Assembly (NCBI GenBank): GCA_017999615.1 | Contig: JAGNLM010000008.1 | Coordinates: forward strand, 1-64,000 | Source of the DNA: Gammaproteobacteria bacterium | Lineage (GTDB): Bacteria; Pseudomonadota; Gammaproteobacteria; JAABTG01 | Reading direction: 5' to 3' | Length of the DNA: 64,000 nucleotides | Shown: piece after piece, positions 1-7,053 of the stretch | How the letters are laid out: each line of letters begins with the position of its first letter | Position numbering within the stretch: the first letter of the stretch is position 1 | Translations under genes and position numbers: made by a program | Notes under the pieces: model-generated | The model's database searches: none | What the model saw: the letters and a program-made list of their open reading frames with translations, nothing else | What the model was told of the DNA's origin: nothing

Positions 1-72
1 GCCCAGCATCAGCAATTTCACGCCCTTACGCTCGGCCATGCGCTGCTGCGCGGAGATAATGGGAAGAGTCAT
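1..72 (-). CDS. N-terminus of probable phage-type AAA ATPase (partial)
   Basis: Only the first 24 codons are present; the gene continues beyond the left edge. The start MTLPIISAQQRMAERKG followed by a beta strand (VKLLMLG) resembles the segment just before the Walker A loop in phage nucleotide-binding proteins of the AAA_24 type. The Walker loop itself would lie outside the window. Its ATG overlaps the TGA of the gene upstream (ATGA), so the two are translationally coupled. The family assignment is from memory and tentative. Confidence 0.45.
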   Translation of the reverse strand, partial: MTLPIISAQQRMAERKGVKLLMLG

Positions 73-551
73 GCCACACCTCCCTCGAGCGTCAGGGTGA
101 TGGTCGGCTTGCCTTCCTCGACCGTGCGCGCAGCGGCGAACTGCTCCTGCAATGCTGTCGGCCAGTTGGTGTAGCGGGATTCGGATACCGACAGCTTGAT
201 GTCGATGTAGTCCTCGACCTTGTCGCCCGAGGCGACGATACGTTCGGCCATCTCCTTCAGTAGCGACTGATTCCAGCTGGCTTTCTTGGGGAGCTCATAC
301 TTGACGTGTAGCGGGCCGTCGTTGATGTGGGCAGTGCCGAAGTCGCGGCCAGACTCACGCAATGCAGCGCGCGCCAGCTCGCCAAAGCGCTGCAGCTTGG
401 CGGCGTCGAGTTTGCTGCGTAACTGCTTGAGATAGGCGACGGCTTCATCGACATTGCGTTCGGCATCGACGAAATCGGCGATTGGTAGCGCCACCAGTTG
501 GGTGGTGCTCATGGCAGCCAGATCGGCGGGAAAGATGGTCAGATCGTTCAT
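69..551 (-). CDS. Hypothetical protein of the phage-like module
   Basis: A soluble 160-aa protein of unrecognised family. The N-terminal half is rich in helix with a coiled-coil-like stretch (ERNVDEAVAYLKQLRSKLD). The C-terminal half contains KYELPKKASWNQSLLKEMAE and ends in a threonine-rich strand. The start is placed at the ATG of MNDLTIF because a GGGAG element lies 6 nt upstream; a further upstream ATG and a TTG are also possible. It sits between the HTH protein and the AAA ATPase in one overlapping operon. Such small proteins commonly flank ATPase/nuclease replication or recombination modules of phages and ICEs. No function can be assigned. Confidence 0.6.
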   Translation of the reverse strand: MNDLTIFPADLAAMSTTQLVALPIADFVDAERNVDEAVAYLKQLRSKLDAAKLQRFGELARAALRESGRDFGTAHINDGPLHVKYELPKKASWNQSLLKEMAERIVASGDKVEDYIDIKLSVSESRYTNWPTALQEQFAAARTVEEGKPTITLTLEGGVA

Positions 552-562
552 GGCCATCTCCC

Positions 563-874
563 TCAAACCGGCACGCGTTCAGAGGTGGAGACGTAGAGAT
601 GGCGCTTCTCGTAATCGAGCACGCCGTTCTCGCCGTCCAAGGGATAGGCCACCTTCTTCGAAAACTTGTTGAAGACAGGGCCCCGACCGAGTCCGCGCCA
701 GCGCGTGAGCGTCTTGGGGGACATGCCCCAGCGATTGGCCAGCTCGACTTCGTTCAGGAAGCGTCGCTCGGACAGTTCCGACGGTTGGGGGGTGGGCGTC
801 GCACTGAAGCCGACGCCGGAATGCTGGCCCGGTTTGCCACCGAAGCCAGGGGACAGTGCCATTGAATAGGCCAT
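563..874 (-). CDS. Small helix-turn-helix DNA-binding protein (AlpA/excisionase-like)
   Basis: About 103 aa. Residues ~38-65 read LNEVELANRWGMSPKTLTRW, a MerR/excisionase-type helix-turn-helix (a layer of 'helper' domain that chooses a DNA site). A short basic wing (GRGPVFNKFSKKVAYP) follows. The start at ATG 874 is favoured over ATG 880 because the AAGGAG element is then 7 nt away. It heads the minus-strand operon that runs into the hypothetical protein and the AAA ATPase. A pair of palindromes lies about 100 bp upstream (970-1007). It probably regulates the element or directs excision. Confidence 0.65.
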   Translation of the reverse strand: MAYSMALSPGFGGKPGQHSGVGFSATPTPQPSELSERRFLNEVELANRWGMSPKTLTRWRGLGRGPVFNKFSKKVAYPLDGENGVLDYEKRHLYVSTSERVPV

Positions 875-969
875 TGCCATGCTCCTTTCCCGTTTAGGGA
901 TGGAGGCGTGAGCGGTGGCCAGTCCTGTACCGGCCGTTGACGCCGTTTCACGCCTTCATCGGGGAAGGC

Positions 970-1007
970 GCTACATCCGGCGTAGCAACAGCTACTTTTG
1001 GCGTAGC
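970..1007. repeat. Two tandem GCTAC...GTAGC palindromes, operator-like
   Basis: Two copies of a gapped palindrome, GCTAC-N6-CGTAGC at 970-986 and GCTAC-N6-CGTAGC-type at 991-1007, start exactly 21 bp apart, i.e. two helical turns. They lie in the noncoding gap between the HTH gene (start 874) and the ParB-like gene (end 1033), directly followed by an A/T run. This is what an array of operator half-sites for the adjacent HTH protein would look like. A recombinase accessory site is the alternative. Confidence 0.5.
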
Positions 1008-1032
1008 GGAAATTTTTTTGCGTGGCTCTTCG

Positions 1033-1509
1033 CTAGCCGAATGACTCAATCAACCGGCGTTGCTCATTCCAGTCCAAGGGCACCTTGGCCCGCAGGATGG
1101 CTTCCAGAGATACCGCCCGGGGAAGCCGTCCTTCGTAGGCTGCCTGCACAATGTCCGGGGCGAGAAGCGCCAGCCGCAACAGATCGTTGACCGTGGAGCG
1201 ATGTATGCCCTCGCGTTCGGCAATCTCAGTACCGCTGGCCACCGTGCCGTTGTCGATCAACTGCTGCCAGTAAATGCCACGCCCCATTGCCTTGAGCAGC
1301 GGACGATCCTGCTCGGGGGTAAGCACCGGGGTATCGGTGACGGCAACCGGCTGGCTGACGCCTTCCGGCCCGACGATCACCTTCTTGATGCCGCGTTTCT
1401 TAAAGTGGAAAGGAACAAAGGTGGTGATCCGTACACCGCCGCCCTCCAGCGGGTGGCGGCGTTCGTGAGGTTTGCCGTCGCCAATGAGCTTTTTGGAAGA
1501 CCGATTCAT
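1033..1509 (-). CDS. ParB/HTH-like accessory protein of serine recombinase cassette
   Basis: 158 aa. The C-terminal half contains GTEIAEREGIHRSTVNDLLR, a helix-turn-helix of the ParB/KorB type, and ends with LDWNEQRRLIESFG. The N-terminal half is strand-rich (VRITTFVPFHFKKRGIKKV). Proteins of this pattern accompany large serine recombinases with DUF2924 partners in proteobacterial elements. The ATG at 1509 is chosen because a strong GGAGGTGG stands 4 nt before it; it overlaps the recombinase stop as TGATG. It probably binds DNA and assists or controls recombination. Confidence 0.7.
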   Translation of the reverse strand: MNRSSKKLIGDGKPHERRHPLEGGGVRITTFVPFHFKKRGIKKVIVGPEGVSQPVAVTDTPVLTPEQDRPLLKAMGRGIYWQQLIDNGTVASGTEIAEREGIHRSTVNDLLRLALLAPDIVQAAYEGRLPRAVSLEAILRAKVPLDWNEQRRLIESFG

Positions 1510-2873
1510 CACACCACCTCCATTTCCAACATCTCACCGCCAATGGTGTCCGGCCGCAGCTCACCAGCCAGTTCCTGCCAGCCGGATTCGCGCCAGACGA
1601 TGTCAACTCCGTCCGAGAGGAGCTGGACACGTTCGATCAGCAGGTTGACCAGCCGTACCTGCTCGGCAGGAAACAGTTGCTTCCAGACATCGCCGAGGCG
1701 GCGCATCGCCAGAACGGTGGTCGGTTCGTCGATCTCCGGGTACTTGTGGCGCACGGTGTTCCAGACGCCCTGGATGCTTTCGGGCGACTGAAGTGCACCG
1801 ACCAGCAGGTTTACGACCACTTCCTCGATCTGGTCGGCGGGAATCATCCCGGTGGCGCTGCTGCGGTAACCGTACCTGCTGTCCGCCTTGGGGATGTAGT
1901 AACGGTACTTCTTCCCGGAGGGCTTCTTGCTATAGGTGATGTGGTACTTGCCGCCATCCGGCCCGAACATCAGTCCGCGTAGCAGCGCGTCGGTCTTGTG
2001 CCGGGTCTGCGTCTTGCCCATACGCTGATGGGCATCCTCGCCCAGAATCGCCTGCACCCGATCCCACAACTGACGGGTGATGATCGGTTCGTGCTGTCCG
2101 GCATACACCGCCCCCTTGTGGCGAATTTCGCCCACATAGATCGGATTGCGCAGCAACTTGGAGAGATACTTTTTGTCCATCGGCGTGCCATTGCGCACAC
2201 TACCGTCCTTGAGGCGGTTGGGTTTGGTCGTGATCCCCTCCAGGGCCATCTCGCGGATGATGTCGACGATGCAGCGGGTCTCGGTGAATCGAGTGAAAAT
2301 GCGCCGGATGATCTCGGCATCTTTCTCTACGATGACAAGCCTGCGGTCTTTGATCTCATAGCCCAACGGCGTGTAACCACCCATCCACAGTCCCTTGCGC
2401 TTGCTGGCGGCGATTTTGTCGCGGATGCGCTCGCCGGTGACCTCGCGCTCGAATTGCGCGAAGGACAGTAGGATGTTGAGCATCAGCCTGCCCATCGACG
2501 TGGTGGTGTTGAACTGCTGCGTGACCGACACAAACGACACCTTGTGGCGCTCGAAAATGTCCACCAGCTTGGCAAAATCAGTCAGGCTGCGCGTCAAGCG
2601 GTCGATCTTGTAGACCACCACAATATCGATCTGGTCGGCCATGATGTCGGCCATCAGGCGTTTCAGCGCCGGGCGCTCCATGTTGCCGCCGGAGTAACCA
2701 CCATCGTCGTAATCGTCACCGACCGGCAGCCAGCCCTCAGCGCGCTGGCTCACGATATAGGCTTGGCCCGCCTCGCGCTGGGCATCAAGGGAGTTGAAGG
2801 ACTGGTCAAGGCGTTCGTCCGTCGAGACGCGGGTGTAGACGGCACAGCGTTTTTTGGTCACAACGGCGTTCAT
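1509..2873 (-). CDS. Large serine recombinase
   Basis: 454 aa. The resolvase catalytic domain is at residues ~9-155 with nucleophile Ser17 in YTRVSTDE. The conserved downstream parts VVYKIDRLTRSLTDF and FAQFEREVTGERIRDK are visible. A Recombinase domain (~165-275, KGLWMGGYTPLGYEI and PIYVGEIRHKG) follows. The region that normally forms a zinc ribbon (~295-345) has no cysteine pairs, so zinc binding looks lost, as in some relatives. A helical C-terminus completes it. The enzyme would integrate and excise the island. It overlaps both the DUF2924 gene and the ParB-like gene by a few bases (ATGA-type). Confidence 0.93.
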   Translation of the reverse strand: MNAVVTKKRCAVYTRVSTDERLDQSFNSLDAQREAGQAYIVSQRAEGWLPVGDDYDDGGYSGGNMERPALKRLMADIMADQIDIVVVYKIDRLTRSLTDFAKLVDIFERHKVSFVSVTQQFNTTTSMGRLMLNILLSFAQFEREVTGERIRDKIAASKRKGLWMGGYTPLGYEIKDRRLVIVEKDAEIIRRIFTRFTETRCIVDIIREMALEGITTKPNRLKDGSVRNGTPMDKKYLSKLLRNPIYVGEIRHKGAVYAGQHEPIITRQLWDRVQAILGEDAHQRMGKTQTRHKTDALLRGLMFGPDGGKYHITYSKKPSGKKYRYYIPKADSRYGYRSSATGMIPADQIEEVVVNLLVGALQSPESIQGVWNTVRHKYPEIDEPTTVLAMRRLGDVWKQLFPAEQVRLVNLLIERVQLLSDGVDIVWRESGWQELAGELRPDTIGGEMLEMEVV

Positions 2874-3331
2874 TTGTCACCTCGCTTCGGCTTGTTCTTG
2901 GTAATCCCGAAAAAGAGCGGCCCCGACCACTGGGTGCCGGTGATGTGGCGGGCGACCCCGGACAGGCTCTTGAAACGGCGGCCTTCATATTCAAAAGAGC
3001 CATCGGCCTGCGCGGTAACGCGGTGCTCGCGGTTGTCGAACTCGCGCACCAGCACCGTGCCGGGTACTACCTGCACGTCAACGCCGCGCTGAGTTTTGAT
3101 GGCGGATTGGGCTTCGCCGATCCGCGCCATCTGCGTCTGTACGAGCAGCTTGGCACCCAGAGCTTCCTCTTGAATCTTGTAGGCGACGCGGCCTTCGACG
3201 TAGGCCCGGTTGTGGTGGGGCGGACGGTGGGGGAAGTACTTGTCCCAAATTGCCCAAAGATCGTTCATTGCCAGTTTGGGAAGGTTGGCAATTTGCGCCG
3301 CCAGAGACGGGCCAACTTGTGGTGCATTCAT
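2870..3331 (-). CDS. DUF2924 family protein, recombinase partner
   Basis: 153 aa. The N-terminal part (LPKLAMNDLWAIWDKYFP, followed by NRAYVEGRVAYKIQEEALG) and the C-terminal strand-rich part (PGTVLVREFDNREHRVTA, FEYEGRRFKSLSGVARHITG) match the DUF2924 pattern. The C-terminal segment looks like a small DNA/chromatin-type fold that follows '...YRSLSAIARHITG'. The ATG at 3331 has GGAG 7 nt upstream. Stop and start codons overlap with both neighbours, so it is co-translated with the recombinase. DUF2924 genes are typically found immediately upstream of this recombinase type; the molecular role is not known. Confidence 0.8.
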   Translation of the reverse strand: MNAPQVGPSLAAQIANLPKLAMNDLWAIWDKYFPHRPPHHNRAYVEGRVAYKIQEEALGAKLLVQTQMARIGEAQSAIKTQRGVDVQVVPGTVLVREFDNREHRVTAQADGSFEYEGRRFKSLSGVARHITGTQWSGPLFFGITKNKPKRGDK

Positions 3332-3528
3332 TTGCAAACTCCTTCTGTAGAGGGGTTTGTATGAACGCGCTCGGGTGGCGAGAAGCCAAGTGGAATATCG
3401 CTGTCTTGCGGGCGGGTGGAATGCAGACGGGCAATGGCTGCGGCAATGATCTCTGCGGCTTCCCGCGCGCGCTGTCTCGGTGACAGCAATTCAGGGAGTG
3501 TTTGTTCGACGGTCATTTCGGTATCCAT
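3328..3528 (-). CDS. Small protein heading the recombinase cassette
   Basis: 66 aa starting MDTEMTVEQTLPELLSPRQR. A helical core (RQRAREAAEIIAAAIARLHS) is followed by a proline-rich tail. Its TGA overlaps the DUF2924 ATG (ATGA), which supports it being translated as the first gene of the four-gene cassette. No good ribosome-binding site is visible; an upstream in-frame ATG at 3606 would add 26 residues. Short ORFs with an RQR...VA/I..A...L pattern precede DUF2924 genes in related cassettes, to my recollection. Function unknown. Confidence 0.55.
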   Translation of the reverse strand: MDTEMTVEQTLPELLSPRQRAREAAEIIAAAIARLHSTRPQDSDIPLGFSPPERVHTNPSTEGVCK

Positions 3529-3814
3529 TAAATTGTTCAGACCGTCACGAAGAATATGCCTGAGCCATGGTCGGAGTATCCCGTTTGGACGCGCATCAGC
3601 AGGCATGAGCGAAACTACGACCGGAGTCTTACTGGCATCGCCGACGGCGTACTACGCTTTTGCGCAGTCTGGCGAGGATGCTGGTACCGATTTCCCGACC
3701 AACAGGCGGAACCGGTTGTTCCAACCTGTGGCGCGCCCCCAATCTCGCCGTTGGATCGGTGACACATCTCTAAACGGTAGTCAGCAGAGAGAGGTGCGTC
3801 TGGGGTCGCCTCCA
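3529..3814. other. Intergenic divergent region, no gene seen
   Basis: The 339-bp gap between the minus-strand recombinase cassette and the plus-strand HTH gene begins here and has no convincing ORF on either strand. Base composition is lower in GC than the core chromosome. The plus-strand promoter and operator occupy its right end (3815-3843). I could not identify a clear minus-strand promoter. Confidence 0.5.
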
Positions 3815-3843
3815 TTGACCTGATGTTTATCAGGTCATATATT
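3815..3843 (+). promoter_or_regulatory. Promoter with embedded perfect palindrome (operator)
   Basis: A sigma70-type promoter: TTGACC (3815-3820), 17-bp spacer, TATATT (3838-3843). The spacer and the -35 contain TGACCTGAT-GTTT-ATCAGGTCA, a perfect 9-bp inverted repeat at 3816-3837. Any protein bound there would block RNA polymerase. The first gene downstream encodes a small winged-helix protein, so autorepression is the natural inference. The palindrome is not the canonical LexA CTGT-N8-ACAG box. Confidence 0.75.
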
Positions 3844-3867
3844 GCACAATGGGCGAGGAGCAATGCC

Positions 3868-4101
3868 ATGAGCAAAAAAAAGGTCGTGAGCATTACGCAG
3901 CCGCAGGCAAGAACGCTAAACGTCATCTGCCAAATCCTAGACAGCACGGGCCTGCCGCCCACCGTCAAGGAATTAGCCGAGGCGTTGGGGATTAGTCATG
4001 CCAGCGCGCATGAACAGATCAGCCAGCTGGTACGCAAGGGGTATTTGAAGAAAGAAGAAAAAAAGGCACGGAGCATCGTCGTCATCAAGCGCAACGAATG
4101 A
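3868..4101 (+). CDS. LexA-type winged-helix repressor-like protein
   Basis: 77 aa. It resembles the DNA-binding domain of LexA: TQPQARTLNVICQILDSTGL, then PPTVKELAEALGISHASAHE as the helix-turn-helix, then a wing ending in RSIVVIKRN. The Ser/Lys protease domain of LexA is absent, so it cannot self-cleave like LexA. The ATG at 3868 follows GGAG by a normal distance; an in-frame upstream ATG at 3823 would lie inside the promoter and is rejected. It sits 35 bp ahead of the next gene and probably represses its own promoter (operator 3816-3837) and hence the module. Confidence 0.75.
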   Translation: MSKKKVVSITQPQARTLNVICQILDSTGLPPTVKELAEALGISHASAHEQISQLVRKGYLKKEEKKARSIVVIKRNE

Positions 4102-4136
4102 TGGCAATGCACTGATCTCTACAAGGGGAGTTCTGG

Positions 4137-4925
4137 ATGGGGCATGTTCGGCTCGGGGTACTGCCAAGAACGAAGGCGTGGAAGGAGGTCGTCGAACTGA
4201 TCGCCGCCGGTGCTGACGTCTCCCAGATCGCCAATGCGACCATCACGGCGGCGGAAAAGGCCTTCTCCTTCGTGATGGACGATGTGGGCTACACCGAGGC
4301 TGTCTGGTTGATGACACAGATGGCGATTGCTGCCAAGAAACCGGACATCAACCAGCATCTCGCGGTAGCGGGCATCCATCTGCCTGCCGACCCCTCCCTC
4401 ATCGATGTAACCACGGCGATCACGGAGGCCCTAGATCGGCGGGTGGAGAGCAATGGCCAGCGCTCCGACCTCGGCGGCCTCGCCAACCGGGCTATCGTCG
4501 GTGCTGTAAACGATGTCCTCGCCCCCAAGTTGCAATCACTTTTTTCGTCCGATCCGGACACGATGCGGGCCGCCCTCGCGGACTTGGGAAAGCCGAAGGA
4601 GTTCGGCGAATTTTCCCGACGCTTCTTTGCCCGACTGGCCAATGAGGCGCTGCAGTATTTCCTGAGCAAGGTCGTCAACACCCAGCTTGGCGATGGAATG
4701 CGCTTTGCCACGATGAATCAGTCCGCCCAGTTCAATGCGGCGCTGGAAACGCATACCCGAGAGGCGTCGGTCATCGTCGAGAAGTTTTCAAGCGAGTGGT
4801 TCTCAAAGCACCGGTTTCATGAGGGCGGTGATATTTCCAGAAAATCGTCGGACGGATTCGCAGGCTATGCGCTGAAAAAGATGAAGGACGAGTTGAAAGC
4901 AGGGGCGCGCAGCGATGCAAAGTAA
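4137..4925 (+). CDS. Met-Gly-starting protein of unknown family, partner of QueC-like enzyme
   Basis: 262 aa, soluble, no signal peptide or membrane segment, family not recognised. It begins MGHVRLGVLPRTKAWKEVVE and has a predicted mostly helical body. A ribosome-binding site AAGGGGAG lies 8 nt before the ATG. Its end overlaps the QueC-like gene by 11 bp, so the two products are made together. In Qat defence the QueC-like QatC is paired with QatB, which also begins Met-Gly. Published work on QueC-like enzymes in defence reports attachment of a deazaguanine to a partner protein's N-terminus. By analogy this protein may be the substrate; that is inference only. Confidence 0.65.
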   Translation: MGHVRLGVLPRTKAWKEVVELIAAGADVSQIANATITAAEKAFSFVMDDVGYTEAVWLMTQMAIAAKKPDINQHLAVAGIHLPADPSLIDVTTAITEALDRRVESNGQRSDLGGLANRAIVGAVNDVLAPKLQSLFSSDPDTMRAALADLGKPKEFGEFSRRFFARLANEALQYFLSKVVNTQLGDGMRFATMNQSAQFNAALETHTREASVIVEKFSSEWFSKHRFHEGGDISRKSSDGFAGYALKKMKDELKAGARSDAK

Positions 4926-7053
4926 ACGATACGTTCTGTGCGGCAACGCGTCCGCCAAAGGCATCAGCGAAGATCCTTCGCGCGATCTGCGGCTGCGGCT
5001 CTCGGGCAAGGCCGGGCACGGCAACATCACCCTGCGGATCGAGGATGTCCACACCAAAATGTTTCGTGGCGTGCCACCGCTGTTCCATGACCTGCTGGAG
5101 ATCGCCACCTACGTCTACAGCGCCGATCAGGTGGTCAGACGAGGCGCGGACGATGTCGACACCTTTGGTGATGGGTGGCGGCGCGACCTGCACTTTGTGG
5201 TACCGGTGCGCAATCCTGACTTCTGGAACAGCGCGGAGGTACAGGAGACGCTGTGCTCGACGCTCAGCTTCCTGTCCGACGACCAGTACCAGTTTGATTT
5301 CGTCAAACTCGACCAGGATCATCAGTTCCAGGAGTACCTCGAGTTCAACGACACCCAGCATATATACGGGATGCCGGAGCAGGTGGTGATGTTCTCCGGC
5401 GGCCTGGATTCTTTGGCGGGAGCCATCGATGAGGTTGTAAACCAGAAGCGGCGCGTGCTCCTGGTCACCCACAAGTCAACCTCCAAGCTCAACAAACGTC
5501 ACCGCACCCTGGAAGAGATGCTGGCCCAGAAAGCGGGCGACAACGTGCCGCACCGCATTACCGTTCGGGTCCACAAGACCAAAGAGCTGAACCACGAGTA
5601 CACCCAGCGCAGCCGGTCATTCCTGTATGTCTCCATCGGCGCGACGATTGCCCGGATGCTCAACCTCAAGAGCGTGCGCTTCTACGAGAACGGCGTGATC
5701 AGCCTGAACCTGCCGGTGTGCGCCCAAGTGGTCGGTGGCCGCGCAACCCGGACGACGCATCCCAGGGTGATGAGGGGCTTCCAGGACATCGTCTCGCTGG
5801 TAGCGGGCGAGCCTTTCACCATCGAGAACCCGTACATCTGGAAAACCAAGGCTGACGTCGTCAAGGTCATCACGGATGCTGGTTGCCACGACCTGATCAA
5901 GCATTCGATGACCTGCACCCACACCTGGGAGATGACGAACCAGCACACCCACTGCGGGGGCTGCTCGCAATGCATCGACCGTCGATTCGCAGTTCTCGCC
6001 GCCAAGGCTGATCAACACGATCCGACCGAACACTACAAGTTCGACGTGTTCACCCAGAGCCGTGATGCCCAAGATCAGAAGAAGAACGTGGACAAGATCA
6101 TGGCCGCAGCCTATCTGGAGCGGGCCAATCAGGTGAATGGCCTCACGGACGTGGCGCAGTTCGTCAGCAGTTACCCCGACGTGGGCCGGGTCTTTAAGTA
6201 TCTGAACTACAACAGCGCCGGGCAGGCAGCGCAGCGGGTGTTCGATCTCTACAAGCGGCACGCCAATGAGGTGATGGGGGCATTGGATGAGCTGCTTAGT
6301 CGTCACAGCAAGGAGATTCGGGAGCGGACGCTTCCCGGAGATTGCCTGCTTCAAACGGCTTATCAGGCGAACTCCGTGATCTCAATGCCCGCCGTGGTGT
6401 CGGCAGAAAAGCTGCCGGACAACATTTTCCGAAAGCGCGGTGGTGTCTGGGAGGCACGGTTCCAAGGTCGGGGACGACACACCATCCTGATCCAGGGCGT
6501 GGACAAGGGGGCTGAGTACATCAACCTGTTGCTGGCGTTCCCGGATCGTGAAACCTCGGTTTTTGAAATCGTCTGCGGCAGCGAAATCGGGGCCGTTGAA
6601 TCGGCAGCGAACACCGGGTTGGATCACGATGACATCGAAGAGGGGTATCAAGTGTCTAACGGCGTGCCGCTGGGGGATGCTGGCGTGGTGGCGGACAGAA
6701 AAGCGATCCAGCAGTACCGTGGCAGATACAACGATCTGATCAGTGAAAAGGCGGATGCGGAGGCAGACGGTGACCACGAGCGGCTTGAAGAAATTCAAAT
6801 CGAAATGGCTCAACTTGTGGCTGCTGTGACGGGGGCACAGGGAAAGGGGGGCAAGCTACGCAGGGTCGCTGACAGGAGAAAGAACGTCCGGGACGCCTTC
6901 CGCAACGCGGTTGACCGAGCCATCAAGCAAATCGAGAAGTACGACAAGCCGCTGGCTGAGCACCTGAAAGCCAGTATCAAGCACGGCAACGAGGTGGTCT
7001 ACCGGCCGGAAATGTCGATCACTTGGGACGTCCGTCCAATCGCGAACACCTAG
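4915..7053 (+). CDS. QatC/QueC-like ATP-pyrophosphatase with extra C-terminal domain
   Basis: 712 aa, about three times the size of QueC. Residues ~1-155 form an N-terminal domain (HDLLEIATYVYSADQVVRRG) of the kind seen in QatC. Then comes the PP-loop SGGLDS at 161-166 and the zinc site Cys334, Cys347, Cys350, Cys353 (C-x12-C-x2-C-x2-C). So the ATP- and zinc-binding residues of 7-cyano-7-deazaguanine synthase are kept. Residues ~504-707 add a domain (FRKRGGVWEARFQGRG to YRPEMSITWDV) that I associate with C-termini of large bacterial signalling and transcription regulators. No other queuosine genes are near, so a role in defence or protein modification is more likely than tRNA modification. 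Confidence 0.75.
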   Translation: MQSKRYVLCGNASAKGISEDPSRDLRLRLSGKAGHGNITLRIEDVHTKMFRGVPPLFHDLLEIATYVYSADQVVRRGADDVDTFGDGWRRDLHFVVPVRNPDFWNSAEVQETLCSTLSFLSDDQYQFDFVKLDQDHQFQEYLEFNDTQHIYGMPEQVVMFSGGLDSLAGAIDEVVNQKRRVLLVTHKSTSKLNKRHRTLEEMLAQKAGDNVPHRITVRVHKTKELNHEYTQRSRSFLYVSIGATIARMLNLKSVRFYENGVISLNLPVCAQVVGGRATRTTHPRVMRGFQDIVSLVAGEPFTIENPYIWKTKADVVKVITDAGCHDLIKHSMTCTHTWEMTNQHTHCGGCSQCIDRRFAVLAAKADQHDPTEHYKFDVFTQSRDAQDQKKNVDKIMAAAYLERANQVNGLTDVAQFVSSYPDVGRVFKYLNYNSAGQAAQRVFDLYKRHANEVMGALDELLSRHSKEIRERTLPGDCLLQTAYQANSVISMPAVVSAEKLPDNIFRKRGGVWEARFQGRGRHTILIQGVDKGAEYINLLLAFPDRETSVFEIVCGSEIGAVESAANTGLDHDDIEEGYQVSNGVPLGDAGVVADRKAIQQYRGRYNDLISEKADAEADGDHERLEEIQIEMAQLVAAVTGAQGKGGKLRRVADRRKNVRDAFRNAVDRAIKQIEKYDKPLAEHLKASIKHGNEVVYRPEMSITWDVRPIANT

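Larger units (their letters stand above)
1..7053. mobile_element. Accessory island (integrative element or phage-like), left end outside window
   Basis: The stretch is visibly less GC-rich than the rest and carries phage/ICE-type genes: the start of a probable AAA ATPase, a small HTH protein, a large serine recombinase with its accessory genes, and a cargo module with a QueC-like enzyme. It stops short of a tRNA-Ala gene at 7312-7387. No pair of flanking attachment sites could be found because the left end lies outside the window. The exact right boundary, somewhere between 7054 and 7311, is therefore an inference. Confidence 0.7.

Noticed and set aside
3868-4101. Complete LexA repressor
   Set aside because: Only the winged-helix part is present. 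There is no cleavage site and no Ser/Lys peptidase domain, and the operator is not a LexA box.
4915-7053. A normal queuosine biosynthesis enzyme (queC)
   Set aside because: It is three times the usual length, has two extra domains, sits on a mobile island, and no queD, queE, queF or tgt gene is nearby.
3815-7053. A full Qat or type IV CBASS system
   Set aside because: No QatA-type ATPase, TatD-like nuclease, nucleotidyltransferase or effector gene is next to the QueC-like gene; the neighbouring genes are the recombinase cassette and the tRNA.
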